Positions 54,579 to 64,000 of a stretch of DNA of 64,000 nucleotides are shown here, piece by piece. The stretch is taken from positions 17,501 through 81,500 of the forward strand of contig JAIXMN010000007.1 in the NCBI GenBank assembly GCA_025716815.1, written 5' to 3'. The translations under genes were made by a program, and so were the position numbers. The notes under the pieces were generated by a model, which worked only from the letters and a program-made list of their open reading frames with translations, was not told where the DNA came from and did not search any database. The stretch is from Dichotomocladium elegans (lineage: Eukaryota > Mucoromycota > Mucoromycetes > Mucorales > Lichtheimiaceae). The number at the start of each line of letters is the position of its first letter. The stretch's first letter is position 1.

Positions 54579-56996
54579 ATGAAGTTCACTCCATCGATTT
54601 ATCCGAAGAAGCCTATCTTACAGGACACAGCTAAAAAGAGTCATGTCAAATTTGGAGATGAAGAGGAGAAGCAAAAAAGCATGAAAAAGCGTCCGGAACC
54701 GGATACAAGCGTCAGTCAAACACCCAATCAGACTCTGCCTTCAAAAAAACGCAAACTTGGAGACAACAACAATGGAATCAAGTCGGTTTCTAATGGTTTA
54801 CCAGGAAGCATGCCTTCGAACTCTAAAGGAAATATGAAGAAACCAGCTGAATCGAAGAGCCGAAAGTCATTGCTCGAAAAAAAACCGCAAAGGAGAGGTG
54901 AGGCAGCCCTTTTTGGCCGACAACATCATTGTTCGTTAACAATAGACGAGAAGTAGGGAGGATCTTGAGTTCTCTGCCTCGAAAGGCGACACCTCTCACG
55001 GACGAAGAACGTCTTGCCAGAAAATTGAAACGTCGTGAGAAAAGAAAAGCACGTCGCGATGCGCAAAAGACCGTCGACGGTAAAAAGGTTCGTTGCAACA
55101 TGAAAAAAGGGGTGAGACAACATGGCTCATTTCTCTGTCTCTCTTTGTTAGGTGTACGAACCGACTCTTCAATTCGACCTGTCCAAGCTGGAACATCACA
55201 TCAAAATTGACGACATTCGTACTCTCTTAATTTCCGCCCTGACGGATATTCCTACTCCCGAATGGGTGAAGGTCAATAATCGCGGCCATGTTAGAAAAGT
55301 GATGTTCCTGTACCTCCCTGGTTTAGACCCTAGGGATTTTGGATTGACCGGCATCACTAATTTTGAACCAGATGGTGTACCGAAATGTATCGATCTGAAA
55401 GCGCCGGACACATCGAGCAGCGATGGAAACGATAAACCTGCTGCATACAAGTCGATGCCCTTCTTTGTCCAACAGTTTCCCAAGATGCTCATTAGTGCAC
55501 TACCCGCAAAGCGAAAGGATATTGGCAAAGAGTTTGTTCAAACGCTCCAGTGTCAAGTCAGCTTAAACGAACGAAAGCGTCGTGCAGCTTCACGAGAAAA
55601 ACGTAAGAGCCACGAATGATTATGGATCTGCGCAGATATAGGTGTGAGCTGACAGTCTGTAAAGGTCTTAAGGAATGCGAGGGCAAAATGGAGGAATTCT
55701 ATGTGTTCTCACTAGAGGAACTGAAACAATATCGATATCCTATTCCGCCGTTTCTTGATCCATCGATCACTCTTCCGGAGGGATGGAAGGAGACAAAGGC
55801 AGTAAAACAAGTTCTGCCGCGAAAACGTCTTATGGCAGTTGACTGTGAGATGGTGAAGACAGCCAGCGGTAGTGCACTGGCTCGTGTTACCTTGGTGGAC
55901 GAAGGTAAATTTGACTTTTTCTTATTGCCGATCATTCAATCCCTTGTGACTTACTGGCTCACAATAGACGGCACGACGCTGCTTGACGAAATTGTCAAAC
56001 CCGATGAACCCGTGATCGATTACCTTACTGAGTACTCTGGCATGACCGATGAAATTATGAAGGATGGTATTTCACTTCGACGTGCCCAGAAGCACATCCG
56101 TAAGCTTGTGACCCACAATGTGATACTTGTTGGACACGGTCTCGAGAATGACTTGAACGCGTTGAAACTGGCACACCCCTATTGTGTGGACACAGCTATT
56201 TTGTACCACAGCCAACTCGGCCCTCCGAACAAACCTCCACTCCGTTTTCTTTCCCGTATCTACCTCCGCCGTGCTATCCAAAAACGACATGATCACAAAT
56301 TAGGACACGACTCTGCAGAAGATGCAAAAGCTGCCTTGGATCTCTTCAAGCTCAAGGTCAAAAAGGGCGAAGATTTTGGCACAGGCAAGCTAGAGATGGA
56401 GCTGATATTCAATCGCCTCGACCAAGTTAGGCCAAGTCGGACAAGCGCAATGCTGGAGAAGGCAGACACGCCTCGGTATTTGATGAGCATCATGCATCCT
56501 GCTGAATATACAGTGTGTGACACGGAGGAGATGTTGGTTCAGAAGACAATTGATGCCAACAAGAAGCATAATTTTGTCATATCCCAATTCAGAACACTCA
56601 AATTTCTTGATGAAGAAGACATGTCTGAGGTGCCTACTGTGTTTTCTCATGAGATTGACCAAAAAAAAATGATGCATGAGCGGATGATCACATTTGATCA
56701 GCACTTTCAGGAGTTGTATCGATCACTTGCACCAGGAACCATGGTTGTCGTCATGGGGAGCTACAGCCCAGAGTTGCTGAATAACAAGTACGTGGTTTAA
56801 AAGAATATAGAAGGAAGCAATTTATAACACTGTTCTATCTAGAATCCTGAGGCGTTACAGAGCTTCCTTGAGGAAGCACACGCGTGAAGATCAGGAGCCG
56901 TGGACCGAGGAGGACGAAGTAACATTGGATAATCTCATTCGGAAGTCGCGTTTCGGAAGTCTTTTCTGTACAATTAAAGGCTATGGAGGATCATAG
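54579..56996 (+). CDS. REX1: RNA 3'-5' exonuclease Rex1/REXO1 family (DEDDh)
   Basis: Trims 3' ends of 5S rRNA, tRNAs and other small RNAs in the nucleus (family knowledge). Exons 54579-54897, 54957-55087, 55152-55602, 55656-55904, 55968-56787, 56843-56996; introns 53-64 nt; 707 residues in frame. The first 150 residues are lysine-rich with likely nuclear localisation signals (SKKRKLG, KRREKRKARR). The exonuclease domain has MAVDCEMV (Asp and Glu at about 363 and 365), GHGLENDLNALKL (Asp at about 445) and HDSAEDA (His and Asp at about 497-502), which completes the DEDDh set. The last exon ends KGYGGS. The donor of intron 2 (GTTCGT) is weak, but the frame requires it. Confidence 0.92.
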
Positions 56997-57165
56997 ATTT
57001 AATGGAACAAGTGTTCCAGGATTCTTTTTCATATAATGCATCCATAGCTCTGCCAGAGTCTCGCTTTTGATCTCATCATCGAAAAAAAATCGCCGGGAGG
57101 TCCTGCCATTTTTGGATGATTCCTTTTCTCCCTTGATATATTCGAATCTTCAGTAAAAAATAATA

Positions 57166-58215
57166 ATGAATGACAATCTTAGCTGGAAAGCGACAAGTAG
57201 TCAGATCTCAATCATTGACCTTAAGCCAAAGATTGCAGCAGTCAGCGAACACCTCGATGCCGTCATTCGCAGCAGGATTCGTGCCTTTGATGCTAGCAAT
57301 GAGAATATTCGAAATCAAGCAGAACAACATAAAGGTTTGTGCGCACGCGCGCCAGAGATCCTGAACAAGGCGTCAATTGACTCTGGGTGTGTAATATATA
57401 TATATAGAACACATGCAGCATCTGAAAGATGAGATTGCGAAGAAGAAAAAACTTCTCGCAATCCGTGAACAACGTGTGTGCATGCCGATCGTTCAATATG
57501 AGAGAGTCATGTATTTGACGGACTCCTTTGATTATAGAGCTGCCCATGGTGGGAGAAAAAGCAACACAGCTCCTCGAAAAGGTCGACGCCTTGCGCGAAC
57601 GAAAACAGGAAGAGAATCATCGGCAAGAGAAGGTTTCGAGGGAATGCGACAGGCTACGCGATCTTGTGCGACGGAATAAATCAGGTACATAAGCGTTACC
57701 CATTCTCGATCAAGTTGTATTAATTCAATGTCCAAAAGATGCCGAGGCGAAGCAAAAGCTGTCCCACGAATGGCGGGAGCAGTTGAACATGGAACTGGAA
57801 CTAATTGCCGAATCGCTAAGGATGGAAGTGATGGGCATGGGTGGTAATATCTAGGATTCCTCATACGCTTGGGAAATGCGGTTGTTAAGTGTTTGAACAA
57901 CAGACTACAAAACAAGATTTGAATTTACTCATATCCATGAGCGAGAACACAAGCGCAAGTACTACTTCACGCTCTGCTTGACACCCGGCGAACCGTTTCA
58001 AGGTAATACTTCGGTGATACCCGAAATCAAAAGCATACTAACGTTGCTGCCCATCTGTTCTTCTTCAAGTCCCCGAATGTGTACCCGAAGTACAAGGCCT
58101 TCAGACACTCCTCACACAGCTAAATAAGGATAGAGACATGTATTCTTTTATCATACAGATGCGCCAGGAATTTGTGAAGCATGCCAAGAATGAAACAAAA
58201 ATATCGCGCAACTAA
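57166..58215 (+). CDS. SPC25: Kinetochore protein Spc25 (Ndc80 complex)
   Basis: Exons 57166-57334, 57408-57473, 57538-57684, 57739-57843, 57904-58002, 58070-58215; introns 54-73 nt; 243 residues in frame. The N-terminal two thirds are a heptad-rich coiled coil (HLKDEIAKKKKLLAIREQ, LLEKVDALRERKQEENHRQE). The C-terminal globular RWD-like domain reads FEFTHIHEREHKRKYYFTLC, then CVPEVQGLQTLLTQLNKDRD and MYSFIIQMRQEF, which is the Spc25 pattern. With Spc24 it would anchor the Ndc80 complex to the inner kinetochore. Length fits the family (about 220-245). Intron 2 could alternatively use GTGTGC at 57476 and end at 57539, changing one residue. It lies 169 bp downstream of Rex1 in the same direction. 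Confidence 0.87.
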
Positions 58216-58660
58216 AAAAAACCAGCTCTTCATATGGACTACCTCAAGCTGATTTGTACTCAATTGCACAATTAATGCCCTTACGTCAAATGGGAGAAAG
58301 CTCTTGTTAGATTTGTAGATGTACAGTATGGTTTCTTGCCAAATGAGCCATAGAAAAGCTTAGCATTAATGTGGAGCCAGGCTAACTCTAGTGTTGGAGT
58401 TATTCTCAAGACGAAACATGTGCAGTTCAGGATCACAGATTTCTTCCTGTCTAGCCGGTACAGTAGGCCAATAGAGCAACGATAGGCAAAAGAGCCGTAT
58501 ATCTATTTGAGGGAGGATGAAATCCGCTATGTAGCACATCTCACATTCTACTGTATACATTTCGCATTACAAAATAAGTGTAATTAAGGGATTGTCCAAC
58601 TGAAAGGGGAACACGTTTGACGGTAAGCCCGTGAAAACGTTGGTGCACCACCTGCCACAT
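58216..58660. other. Short region between convergent Spc25 and Scj1 genes
   Basis: 445 bp with no gene seen; it should hold both 3' ends. Confidence 0.6.
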
Positions 58661-60090
58661 TTATAATTCTTCATGTTGCTTTGATGGTGGTGGTGATGGA
58701 AAATGGGCGCCTTGCTTAAGCACTGAAGAAAAACATTAGTTGATGATGATAGGTATTGGCAACCCTATTTGTAAAATACATACGGCTAACGATATCTTCA
58801 TCGATATGAGATGGAAAAACAACTTGATACTCGACAAAGAGATCCCCATGTTCTGTAGAATCATGGAAATGCGGCATACCAGCACCCTTTATAGTCTGGA
58901 CAAAGCCATATTGGGTGACTCCTTCCCTTTTCAGTTTGATGGTGGATCCGTCGAGGTGTGTCAAGGTCTTCTCGAATCCGATCAGAGCTTCTATGAGTGT
59001 AATGTGCTGTTTTGCATACAGATTGTCGTTTTGTCGCTCGAACATCGGGTGGGGGTCGGTGGAAACGACGAAGATGATATCTCCAGGAATGGTGTCTGGA
59101 TACTCATCCGCCTCTTGTTCCAAAACCTAAGCAGATACTCCACGACACTATGAGCGTTTTTCCAAAAGTTCTTTTATTTCTTCGTCCCAGTTCATTCTCG
59201 CTTACCGTCGTTTGGCCATCTCGCATCCCTTTTTCGATATTGACCGTATATTGCTCGTTGCCGCGTCGCACTTTTCTACCTTCACATATGGGGCATGTGG
59301 CCGTGATAACCTTGCCCTTGCCACCACAATCAGGACACGTTTGCTGGAACTGCTGCACCATACCCGGGCCGAGTTGGATGCGTGTCAAGGTCATACCGCG
59401 GCCTTGGCAAGTGGGACAGGTTTTTATATCTTCAGATCGACGTGCACCAGTGCCGTGACAGTGCTCACATATGAGTTGTTTCGAGATATCAACGTCGACA
59501 AGTTTGCCGTTATACAGATCTTCGAGCGTAACAGGGAGCTCGACCTGCAAGTCCGGACCGCGTTGTTCCTGAGCCTGCTGACGGTGGCCGCCTGGAAGTT
59601 TTCAAGTGGAATTTAAATGAATGGGGTCGCTCACACTATCCATTCCCCAAGCCTCACGCATTCCTACCGCCAAAGAACTGTGAAAAGATATCAAACGGAT
59701 TATGGAAACCGCCACCATCGGCCTGTCTGCGCTGCTCCAGGCCCTCTTCGCCATAACGATCGTAAATCTGTCGTTTTTCGTCATCGGCTAGGACTTCGTA
59801 GGCTATATGTTTTGTATGGATTGTAAGTTTTTCCGAGTTGAGGTAAAAAAAAATGGGGGGGGGCGGTGTGCGTGGGACGAACCTGCCGTTATCTCCACGA
59901 ACTTATCCTCGGCAGCTTTGTCGCCGGGATTCTTGTCGGGATGATAAAGTCGCGAAAGCTTTTTGTAATGCTTTTTAATTTGACTCTTAGGTGCGTCGCG
60001 TGGGACATCCAGAATGGCATAGTAATCCTTGCCGGCCCGAACGACCAGAATGATGACAAGCAGTAGTACCCAAAGCGCGAGTTGCCGCAT
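58661..60090 (-). CDS. SCJ1: ER-lumenal DnaJ/Hsp40 chaperone, Scj1-like
   Basis: Co-chaperone of the ER Hsp70 Kar2/BiP in folding and quality control. Exons on the minus strand: 60090-59883, 59802-59668, 59591-59206, 59126-58784, 58722-58661; introns 80, 76, 79 and 61 nt, all GT-AG; 377 residues, the length of yeast Scj1. A signal peptide ([17 protein letters not shown]) leads into the J domain ([15 protein letters not shown] motif in YHPDKNP). A short G/F region (FFGGGGH) follows, then four zinc motifs ([32 protein letters not shown]), the substrate-binding C-terminal domain, and the tail HEEL. HEEL is an HDEL/KDEL-type retention signal encoded only by the last, 62-nt exon; reading through its intron would replace the tail. 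Confidence 0.94.
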
Positions 60091-61849
60091 TGGATGCTGT
60101 GGAAATCAACGACGTGGTAAGAGCCAGACAAATTTAGCGGGATGCACCTGAAAGAGAGGAAAAGGGGAGCAATTGCACCAATCATAGCAAGCCAGCATGG
60201 TGGATCTGTTTGATAGGGTTATATCCGTTTCTGGGGACGCGGCTAAGCCAATCACAGGTGCCATTGTGGGTGCGGTCTCAATGAGACCGGCCCGTGTTTA
60301 TGCCTGGTTTGCGTTCCAAGCCATTCATGTACACAGTTGATCTATAAATCCTGACGAAGGTCATTTTAACATATTGCCAAGTTTAATCCACTTCTATGCT
60401 GTTAGACCATCTCGTGCCTAGGCACAATGCCAGTAAATGTCTCCCATATAACAGGCTATTTATGAAAGGCGATTTTCAAAGTAAACTTGTAATTTATTGC
60501 AGCTTTTCCCGGCTGGATGTCCAAGGCTCGTTGTCGGTTAAGGTAAAAGTTAGGTATCTTATCCGACCCTCTGACTGTCCACCATCTGCAGAAAGCAGCG
60601 CACAATTACTGATCTTAAGCTACAAAAACACCTACGTTGTTTTTCAGGACTGGAATCATCCAAAAAAAGGATAAGATAATGATATTGCACGCTGTTGCGT
60701 ACAGGAAGATTCGATAATACAATTTAATGCGATGCTCGTGTGCTCAATTGGATGATCTCGCCCTCTGTTGTTCGGGTCTGAATACGACTGCAACGAATCT
60801 CGATATATATCCTATTCGCCTCTTCATTTCACCTAGTGGACAATCTCCTCGATTCTCGTTATAATATATATCATCAGATTACCATCTGTCTCAAGCATCA
60901 TTGTCTCAGTCCATTGACCTATTCCAGCTATCCTTTTGGTTCTGCCATTAGCCCTGGTACTTATTCAGCTTGGTGCAAGGTATGTGTGTTGGAAAATATC
61001 TAAGACCAATCCCCGTAATAGTGTAGTTCATCTCTTTCTCTGTTTGCTTTGATTCTAGAGTAGCTTTCTCAACCTTTCTTTTACTAGAGCTTTTACATAT
61101 GCGCCATTCCTGACCCTTCATTGCTGTATTTTGCTAACTCCACATCCCAAGTATGTCTGAGTTACTGAGTTCTGCGTCCGGAATTGATTGGATGGGCGCA
61201 AAAGCATGAGTTATCAGCTATCCTATGATGAACAAGCACAGCCGTTTGGGTGCTTCGGGGTGCGTATTGTTTCTGTTGCACTCAGGTACGGATGGCGGAG
61301 GGGTGGAAGCTTCTGTTCCGTCGTCATATGACCTGAGAGGCTTGGTAACCCAACGTCATTGAAAGCCACATGTTCACATGACCAGTCTGAGCATGACAAG
61401 AGAAAGCATCTGCGCTTCATACCCGATTTCAGTTTCTTTACATTTGGAAGTATCACGATACAGTATGGCAACATGATAACGAGGTGCGTATGTGTGCCGA
61501 GAGGTATATGCCTATCAATAAGAAAGAAACCGGCAACTTTGGCTCGGTCATTAGAGGCAAATTGCGTCATCAACCGAAATCTCGTTAAGGGGAGCCATTA
61601 ACGTCTTTTCCAAGACTACTCCGCATATGAATCTTTCAATGGTATAAGCTCATCGCCGTGTTTTAGAATAAATCGCAATCGAGTTCTATGCATTGTCGGT
61701 GACATGGAGCGCGGTACGTAAGCCTGGTCGGTCTCCACTACAGAAGGTCGTCGCAGCTTTCCGGCCAGCTCACCTACGATTGGTGCTCTTCAGATGCCCC
61801 CAATGAGGGGCGATGTCGAGCGCTCACGGCTGTTGACGAGAGATGCAGC
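60091..61849. other. Intergenic region right of Scj1
   Basis: 1.8 kb with no supported gene. The part next to 60090 should carry the Scj1 promoter. Open frames of up to 116 codons have no recognisable motif. Confidence 0.5.
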
Positions 61850-62330
61850 AGCCTCTCTTGGGCTCTCCACGATTGATTATACAAGCCGCCGCGTCCCAAG
61901 ATCTGCGGACATAGCGCTTTTCTTTTGTCTTCCTGGGTTATTGAATGACATGGATGTGCTGAATCCTTCTCCGGTGTTCAATGAGGTTCTGAAAGGTAGT
62001 GCTTTACCCTCGTCCTTATCGTTCACTGTCAATGGTCCAGCATACAACTATTTTGTGGATGGTATATATGTATCCTAATTATATTATCCACTTGAAGTCC
62101 ATCCACCACCCAGAGATGATAAAGCGCGTGGCATATGATGAAAGCCGTGACGAATACTTCTTAATGTAATTGCTTACCAAGGCCAACGAAAGGAGCTGAG
62201 AGAGCATTTGTGGCACCGCAATCTCGTTTCGGCAGGCCGGCGAGACTGTGGAAGAAGAACGGTGTCAGCGGCATCATGATTGCAGATGTGCTTCTGCACA
62301 ACCTGATAATGTAAGGTCAGAGGGATGATA
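61850..62330 (+). pseudogene. PIF/Harbinger-like DDE transposase relic
   Basis: Fragments in more than one plus-strand frame follow the order seen in Harbinger transposases: QAAASQDL, then LPGLLNDMDVLNPSPVF, then FTVNGPAYNYFVDGIY (about 61920-62065), then AERAFVAPQSRFG (about 62190-62230) and IADVLLHNLIM (about 62270-62310). The usual counterparts are ASQDLW, PGSLNDINVLD, YYLADGIYP, ERAFGVLQSRF and LHNMI. Stops and frame changes between them show decay. Termini and target duplication were not located. Confidence 0.7.
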
Positions 62331-62961
62331 TGCATTGGCGGGGATAATTGCAGCCAGATCCGTGGAGATGCGACGCGCATATACAATTGAACCACGAAAC
62401 CTTGTCGAGCACATCGGGACGAAGTTCGAGGAGACGGTGTTCGTTTGCTTAGTTCCATTAGAAACAAAATCATGCATAGTCGACATTGCACAAAGCATTT
62501 TCCATGAATCAATAGGGAGGCATCATATCGGATGTTTCAGAACCCCAAGACAAGACTCCAATATTCGTATGTTAAGATATGTGCTGCTTTCACCCGAATG
62601 ACTATCTTTATCCCTCCGGAATACGCATAGCAAACGGCCTGGGGATTTTATTCCCGTTGCAACATATTCTGAAGTCGCAGGATCACAAAAATAGAAGTCG
62701 CGTTTTGCCCAGAAATCTTTATGCGTGATGCCAAAGATGTCGCATGCACGGCGAAAGATGTCGCTCAAAAAAGCTACCCATTTACATTCTGAAATGAGCA
62801 ATCTATTTTTTTACAATGGTCAAGGCCATGTCGTTGATGAAGAAATGTGCTCTCTGCAATCCGTTTGTTCTCATACAGAATATCTGCGTAGCATACTGTA
62901 CAAAGATAGCTCTGAGCTTACTGCCACGCACATTCCCAAACGAAAGGATACAGACATTCGG
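62331..62961. other. Gap between two transposase relics
   Basis: No recognised gene. Minus-strand frames (62274-62512 and 62523-62801) are open but match nothing I know; they may be part of a degraded element. Confidence 0.4.
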
Positions 62962-63900
62962 ATGACAGAAGCGGGGATCAAGCGCAGTTACACAACATGC
63001 ACTGACCGAGACAAGGTCAGATTTTTCGAACGGATGTTGAGAAAGCCTCGAGTGCATCAGGTGCTGCAAAACAGCTACGAATCCATGTTTGTTCAGCTCA
63101 GCGATGGGCATCACAGTACGAAAAGGACCCTGGCAGCATCTTTAAGAAACCTAAAGCGAGGGGCGTCGCTCGCGTATTCTCAACGAATAGCATAAGAGTG
63201 CTATTTTAGAATGCATCGATGAAATCTATCCATTGTTCTAGAGCAACTGATAGATCAACTGCTTCAAAGATTTGAGGGTCTCAAAGTATCCAAAACGACG
63301 CTCCATCGATTTATGAATGCAACTTGTCATTGAAAATGGCTCGGTTTCAGCCTGTAGACAGGAATAGCGATACAAAGGTCCAAGAACGCCTTGACTGGGT
63401 GTGCAGATGGGACATGACCGACATCGACTTTAGAAAAAACTGCGTTTTTCTTGATGAGTCTGGATTCTGTATTAACATGAAGCGCAACATGACATGGTCC
63501 AAGAAAGGGGCTTGTGCAGTAGTTACAGTGCCGAAAACAAGAGCAAAAACAACTACCATCTTGGGAGCAATCCCGGCATCAGGCATCATTAAATGTTGCT
63601 TGAGACTCCCACAACCACCAGCCAAAGAAAAGAAAAAGAGTGGGACAGTCTATAGCTGCAAGCAAAGGAACTGTAACTGGACACTACCTCAGCTTTCTTA
63701 AGGCTACCATGGATGAAATGGATAAGTATGAACATATGAAGGGCCACTATTTGGTAATGGATAAATCACCCATTCATAAAGCCGAGGATATCAATGCGCC
63801 TATCTTCCATCCTATTCGCCTGAACTCAATCCGATTGAGTAGTTTTGGTCAGTTGCGAAGAGTAAAGTAAAACACAATAGGCTCTTGGAAAGCGAGTACA
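62962..63900 (+). pseudogene. Tc1/mariner-type transposase pseudogene
   Basis: Plus strand, several frames. It begins with the helix-turn-helix part (SYTTCTDRDKVRFFERML), then a stop-containing stretch (ILNE*HKSAILEC, 63180-63230), then LLQRFEGLKVSKTTLHRFM, then MARFQPVDRNSDTKVQERLDW. In the catalytic domain the first acidic residues are in CVFLDESGFCINM, the second in HYLVMDKSPIHKAEDI, and the third in NPIE, followed at once by TAG and FWSVAKSKVKHNRL. At least two frameshifts and two stops make it inactive. The relic at 50622-50921 is from the same family. Its right terminus may lie beyond the window. Confidence 0.82.
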
Positions 63901-64000
63901 GCAACTACAGATGACCGGCGTGCTTCAACAGTAGGGAATAAGATATTTATCCATGATGAGGAATGGCCTTGGATGGGAAGAAATGGATACGACAAGGCAT

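Overview
The window is nuclear DNA of a fungus. Genes carry many short GT-AG introns (about 50-110 nt) and sit a few hundred bases to 2 kb apart. The gene content (GUT2-type glycerol-3-phosphate dehydrogenase, Prp3, Rex1, Spc25, Scj1, an MscS channel with an EF hand) and the mix of Ty3/gypsy, hAT, Mutator-like, Harbinger and Tc1/mariner elements point to an early-diverging lineage, most likely Mucoromycota. That placement is inference; no species can be named from the sequence alone.

Bases 1-28548 form a transposon-rich block. Element E1 (1-5444, minus, running off the left edge) and element E2 (14079-19833, plus) are two members of one Ty3/gypsy chromovirus family. E2 has an unbroken 1626-residue polyprotein and LTRs with no difference seen. 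Element E3 (5464-10787, plus) is another Ty3/gypsy family with a 4-bp target duplication, but its integrase lacks a catalytic Asp and is out of frame. Around a tRNA-His gene (11161-11231) lie a solo LTR with a CAAA duplication and the 3' end of an older minus-strand gypsy element (E5). E4, a decayed gypsy element (12657-23128), is split by E2 and by a solo LTR (TSD TGGAC), and that solo LTR is itself split by a 2.1-kb hAT element (TSD GTCCGAAA). A Mutator-like element (23929-28548) with 974-bp terminal inverted repeats and a multi-exon transposase closes the block.

Bases 30718-60090 hold ordinary single-copy genes, for which I could derive exon models that stay in frame from start to stop: mitochondrial FAD glycerol-3-phosphate dehydrogenase (30718-33149), a cytochrome b5/acyl-CoA dehydrogenase fusion ending in the peroxisomal tripeptide AKL (35117-36963), ribosomal protein eL18 (38349-39331), a double-bromodomain protein (39659-42385), an MscS-type channel with an EF hand (43869-47247), ribosomal protein eS1 (48264-49491, minus), Prp3 (52348-54410, minus), Rex1 (54579-56996), Spc25 (57166-58215) and an Scj1-like ER DnaJ ending in HEEL (58661-60090, minus). 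Prp3 and Rex1 diverge from a 168-bp shared promoter. These genes serve unrelated housekeeping functions and show no functional cluster.

Bases 60091-64000 again hold transposon relics: a Harbinger-like DDE transposase fragment near 61.85-62.33 kb and a Tc1/mariner pseudogene from about 62.96 kb to the right edge. A second relic of the same Tc1/mariner family lies at 50.6-50.9 kb.

The most interesting signal is in E1 and E2. Neither has a tRNA-type primer binding site. In each, the 8 bases just after the 5' LTR are complementary to an 8-base segment inside the LTR about 20 nt after the poly(A) signal, and the two elements differ by one base pair that changes on both sides. This is what a self-primed (Tf1-like) retrotransposon would show.
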